Assembly (NCBI GenBank): GCA_023388535.1 | Contig: JAEWFZ010000022.1 | Coordinates: forward strand, 1 to 42,271 | From: Bacillota bacterium | Lineage (GTDB): Bacteria > Bacillota_I > Bacilli_A > Erysipelotrichales > Erysipelotrichaceae | Direction of reading: 5' to 3' | Length of the DNA stretch: 42,271 nucleotides | In this document: positions 41,501-42,271 of the stretch, piece by piece | How the letters are laid out: each line of letters begins with the position of its first letter | Numbering within the stretch: the first letter of the stretch is position 1 | Position numbers and translations under genes: made by a program | Notes under the pieces: generated by a model | What the model was told of the DNA's origin: nothing | Databases searched by the model: none | Seen by the model: only the letters and a program-made list of their open reading frames with translations

Positions 41501-42048
41501 TGAATTTCATGAGATGTTCTAAAACCATCAAAGAAATGAACAAATGGAGATGAAGATTTAATCGCTGATAAGTGAGCTACTCCCGATAAATCCATCGCTT
41601 CTTGTACCGAATGAGACGAAAGAATCGAAACACCCGTTTGACGAACCGCATAAATATCGGAATGTTCTCCAAAAATAGACAAGGAGCGCGTAGCTACTTG
41701 ACGGGCTGCTACATGGATAACCCCAGGTAACATTTCCCCAACCCATTTATAAATATTAGGGATCATCAACAATAAACCTTGAGATGCGGTGAAAGTAGTA
41801 GAAAGCGAACCAGCTTGTAACATACCGTGAACAGAACCTGCTGCTCCGGCTTCGGATTGAAGTTCAACTACCTTAACGCGATGGCCCCATAAGTTCTTAC
41901 GATCTTTAGCAGACCAAGCATCAATAAGTTCTGACATCGTCGATGACGGTGTAATTGGATATATTGCTGAAGTTTCAGTAAATGCATATGCTACATGCGC
42001 CGCAGCCGTATTTCCATCTATGGTCATATACTTCTTTGCATTGGACAT
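38536..42048 (-). CDS. nifJ: Pyruvate:ferredoxin (flavodoxin) oxidoreductase
   Basis: This 1170-residue single-chain enzyme oxidises pyruvate to acetyl-CoA and CO2 and reduces ferredoxin. All expected parts are present: the pyruvate domain with AYPITPSSTMSELID near residue 25-40, two 4Fe-4S motifs CIQCGFCSFVCP near 690 and CVGCGLCAVECPG near 750, the proximal cluster region GACAGCGETPYYR near 815, and the thiamine diphosphate motif GGDGWSYDIGFGG near 965 with EVYSNTGGQSSKSTPT. AAGGAGG precedes the start. It supplies reduced ferredoxin, the substrate of the Rnf complex. Confidence 0.97.
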   Translation of the reverse strand: MSNAKKYMTIDGNTAAAHVAYAFTETSAIYPITPSSTMSELIDAWSAKDRKNLWGHRVKVVELQSEAGAAGSVHGMLQAGSLSTTFTASQGLLLMIPNIYKWVGEMLPGVIHVAARQVATRSLSIFGEHSDIYAVRQTGVSILSSHSVQEAMDLSGVAHLSAIKSSSPFVHFFDGFRTSHEIQKIEEIDLDALKEMIDEEALEKFRNHALNPHANAVTRGGAENDDITFQGREAQNTHFNEIIDVVVEYMDKVSELTGRHYAPFTYYGHPEATRVLVAMGSVTQAIEEVVDKLNETDEKVGLVKVHLYRPFSIEHIRKVLPKTVTKVAVLDRTKEPGNVEPLYLDVKNALAGYENVELIIGGRYGLASKDTQPNELKAVFDHLNSDNPFTGFTISIVDDVTHLSLPADPEFKVAKDYTSCIFYGLGSDGTVSANKSSIKIIGDHTDLYSQAYFAYDSKKAGGATRSFLRFGKTPIKATYYVKDADFISCSLDSYLVRYDMLRNLKHGGTFLLNTTFHIDQIEDQLPNRIKKQLADLEANFYIIDATKIAEEIGMGRHTNTILQSSFFALNESILPYQDSLVYMKEMATRTYGSKGEEIVRLNHEAIDQGNNGLTKVEVKPEWKDLPTRAGNGTVDPYWEDFVEPINSLSGYDIPTSTFVDLDILDGTMRNNAAFFEHRAIATNVPSWIPENCIQCGFCSFVCPHATIRTFLLDENEIANAPMEFETLQAMGKGVEHLRFRVQVSPDNCVGCGLCAVECPGKRGEKALVMTDIKTQLQFAPLANYIFKDTRYKSEYFPTDSIKGSQFLMPYFEVSGACAGCGETPYYRLVSQLFGHDMLIANATGCTSIYCGSIPSTPFVTDKNNEGIAWANSLFEDNAEFGFGMKVAQVVRDQKIVEAVQNLLEADLDDQVKENLNKYLEVKGNRDEERLVVKPLVEQLEALDHPMAKELLNYRRDLVSKSVWIVGGDGWSYDIGFGGLDHVLANNLDVNVLILDTEVYSNTGGQSSKSTPTAAIAKFAAAGKETAKKDIGQIAMTYGHVYVASISMGANRVQTIKAFKEAEAYNGPSLIIAYSPCIEHGIKGGLSNHQLQQKQAVECGYWTLYRFNPEAEQPLTIDSKEPDFSKYKDFVLTNRRYNQLSAINPAHAEELLERSAKDAERRYRTLVRLAQ

Positions 42049-42068
42049 TATAATTCCTCCTTAATTAA

Positions 42069-42100
42069 ATAACCATTACTATTATACGATAACCATTATC
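42069..42100 (-). promoter_or_regulatory. Promoter of nifJ with two 10-bp repeats flanking the -10
   Basis: On the minus strand TATAAT (42086-42081) is flanked by two identical copies of TAATGGTTAT (42098-42089 and 42078-42069), exactly 20 bp apart. The upstream copy extends to the palindrome GATAA-TGG-TTATC. Such placement over the -10 and start region suggests a repressor site; the regulator is unknown. It does not resemble the Rex operator. Confidence 0.6.
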
Positions 42101-42180
42101 ATTAATCTAGGGTAAATTTGTTAAAAGTTATCTTTTTCTAACTTTCCAAAATTAAAAAACTAAAATGGACGGTTTTATCT

Positions 42181-42218
42181 AGTTTAACTTTGTGAGATTT
42201 TATATCCCGTTTAGTTTT
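42181..42218. repeat. Copy of the AGTTTAACTTT motif near the right edge
   Basis: AGTTTAACTTT at 42181-42191, with a diverged copy CGTTTAGTTTT at 42208-42218. The same motif is paired at 87-118. It stands upstream of a gene start cut by the window edge. It may mark an insertion sequence end. Confidence 0.45.
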
Positions 42219-42241
42219 GTTTGTTTTACAATGAAGTGGGC

Positions 42242-42264
42242 TGATGTGCGGAAAGGACACATCA
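42242..42264 (+). promoter_or_regulatory. Hairpin with the ribosome site in its loop, before a truncated gene
   Basis: TGATGTG (42242-42248) pairs with CACATCA (42258-42264), the last base being the A of an ATG start. The 9-base loop CGGAAAGGA contains the Shine-Dalgarno sequence. The stem could limit or gate translation of the downstream gene. Confidence 0.55.
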
Positions 42265-42271
42265 TGGCAAA
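42264..42271 (+). CDS. First codons of a gene cut by the window edge
   Basis: ATG GCA AA follows an AAAGGA site at good distance and a TACAAT box at 42227-42232. Only two full codons are visible, so the product cannot be named. Confidence 0.4.

Overview
The window is a dense, low-GC, Gram-positive-type segment. Typical Firmicutes features are SufCDSUB, YhaM, CvfD, CoaX, QueH and strong AGGAGG-like ribosome sites. TGA serves as a normal stop (for example at the end of the gene at 36444-37460), which argues against the mycoplasma codes. An Rnf complex and pyruvate:ferredoxin oxidoreductase point to an anaerobic fermenter with ferredoxin-based energy metabolism. I lean towards the Erysipelotrichia / Izemoplasma / Acholeplasma side of Bacilli, but this is inference. 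Both window edges look like fragments of other elements, so this may be an assembly contig that broke at repeats.

Layout. 1-1811: pantothenate kinase CoaX, an ECF substrate-binding subunit and a UPF0145 protein, all on the minus strand. 1871-7738: an rnfCDGEAB operon on the minus strand with several departures from the norm. RnfG carries three flavinylation motifs, RnfD has an extra C-terminal FMN-binding domain, RnfB is cut down to one Fe-S motif, and an unlisted 49-codon cysteine-rich membrane ORF sits between rnfA and rnfB. The flavin transferase ApbE is transcribed divergently. 8968-11013: pgi, cvfD and nfu. 11011-17848: a seven-gene overlapping operon (MFS, two U32 proteins, a TrmH-type methyltransferase, two AI-2E family proteins, a thioredoxin-like lipoprotein). 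17900-20135: cyclophilin, aldo/keto reductase, peroxiredoxin and a small membrane protein.

20119-24523: a tRNA wobble-base block with tgt-queA-queH (queuosine) and the YtqA/YtqB pair (mnm5U). 24507-30958: arcC, a candidate small RNA, 5-formyl-THF cyclo-ligase and sufCDSUB. 31044-33528: two PrsA/SurA-like secreted folding factors and a HIT protein. 33529-37519: yhaM, a glycosyltransferase fused in frame to a complete RecX, and a flippase-like membrane protein. 37531-42100: corA and nifJ.

How it fits together: NifJ makes reduced ferredoxin and Rnf couples ferredoxin oxidation to NAD+ and an ion gradient. ApbE attaches FMN to the outward-facing Rnf subunits, while SUF and Nfu supply Fe-S clusters to NifJ, Rnf, QueH and the radical SAM enzyme. 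Strongest items for follow-up: the modified Rnf module (small Cys-rich protein, minimal RnfB, expanded flavin domains), the glycosyltransferase-RecX fusion, and the structured RNA candidate upstream of arcC. No tRNA, rRNA or CRISPR was seen, and no gene-free gap exceeds 300 bases.
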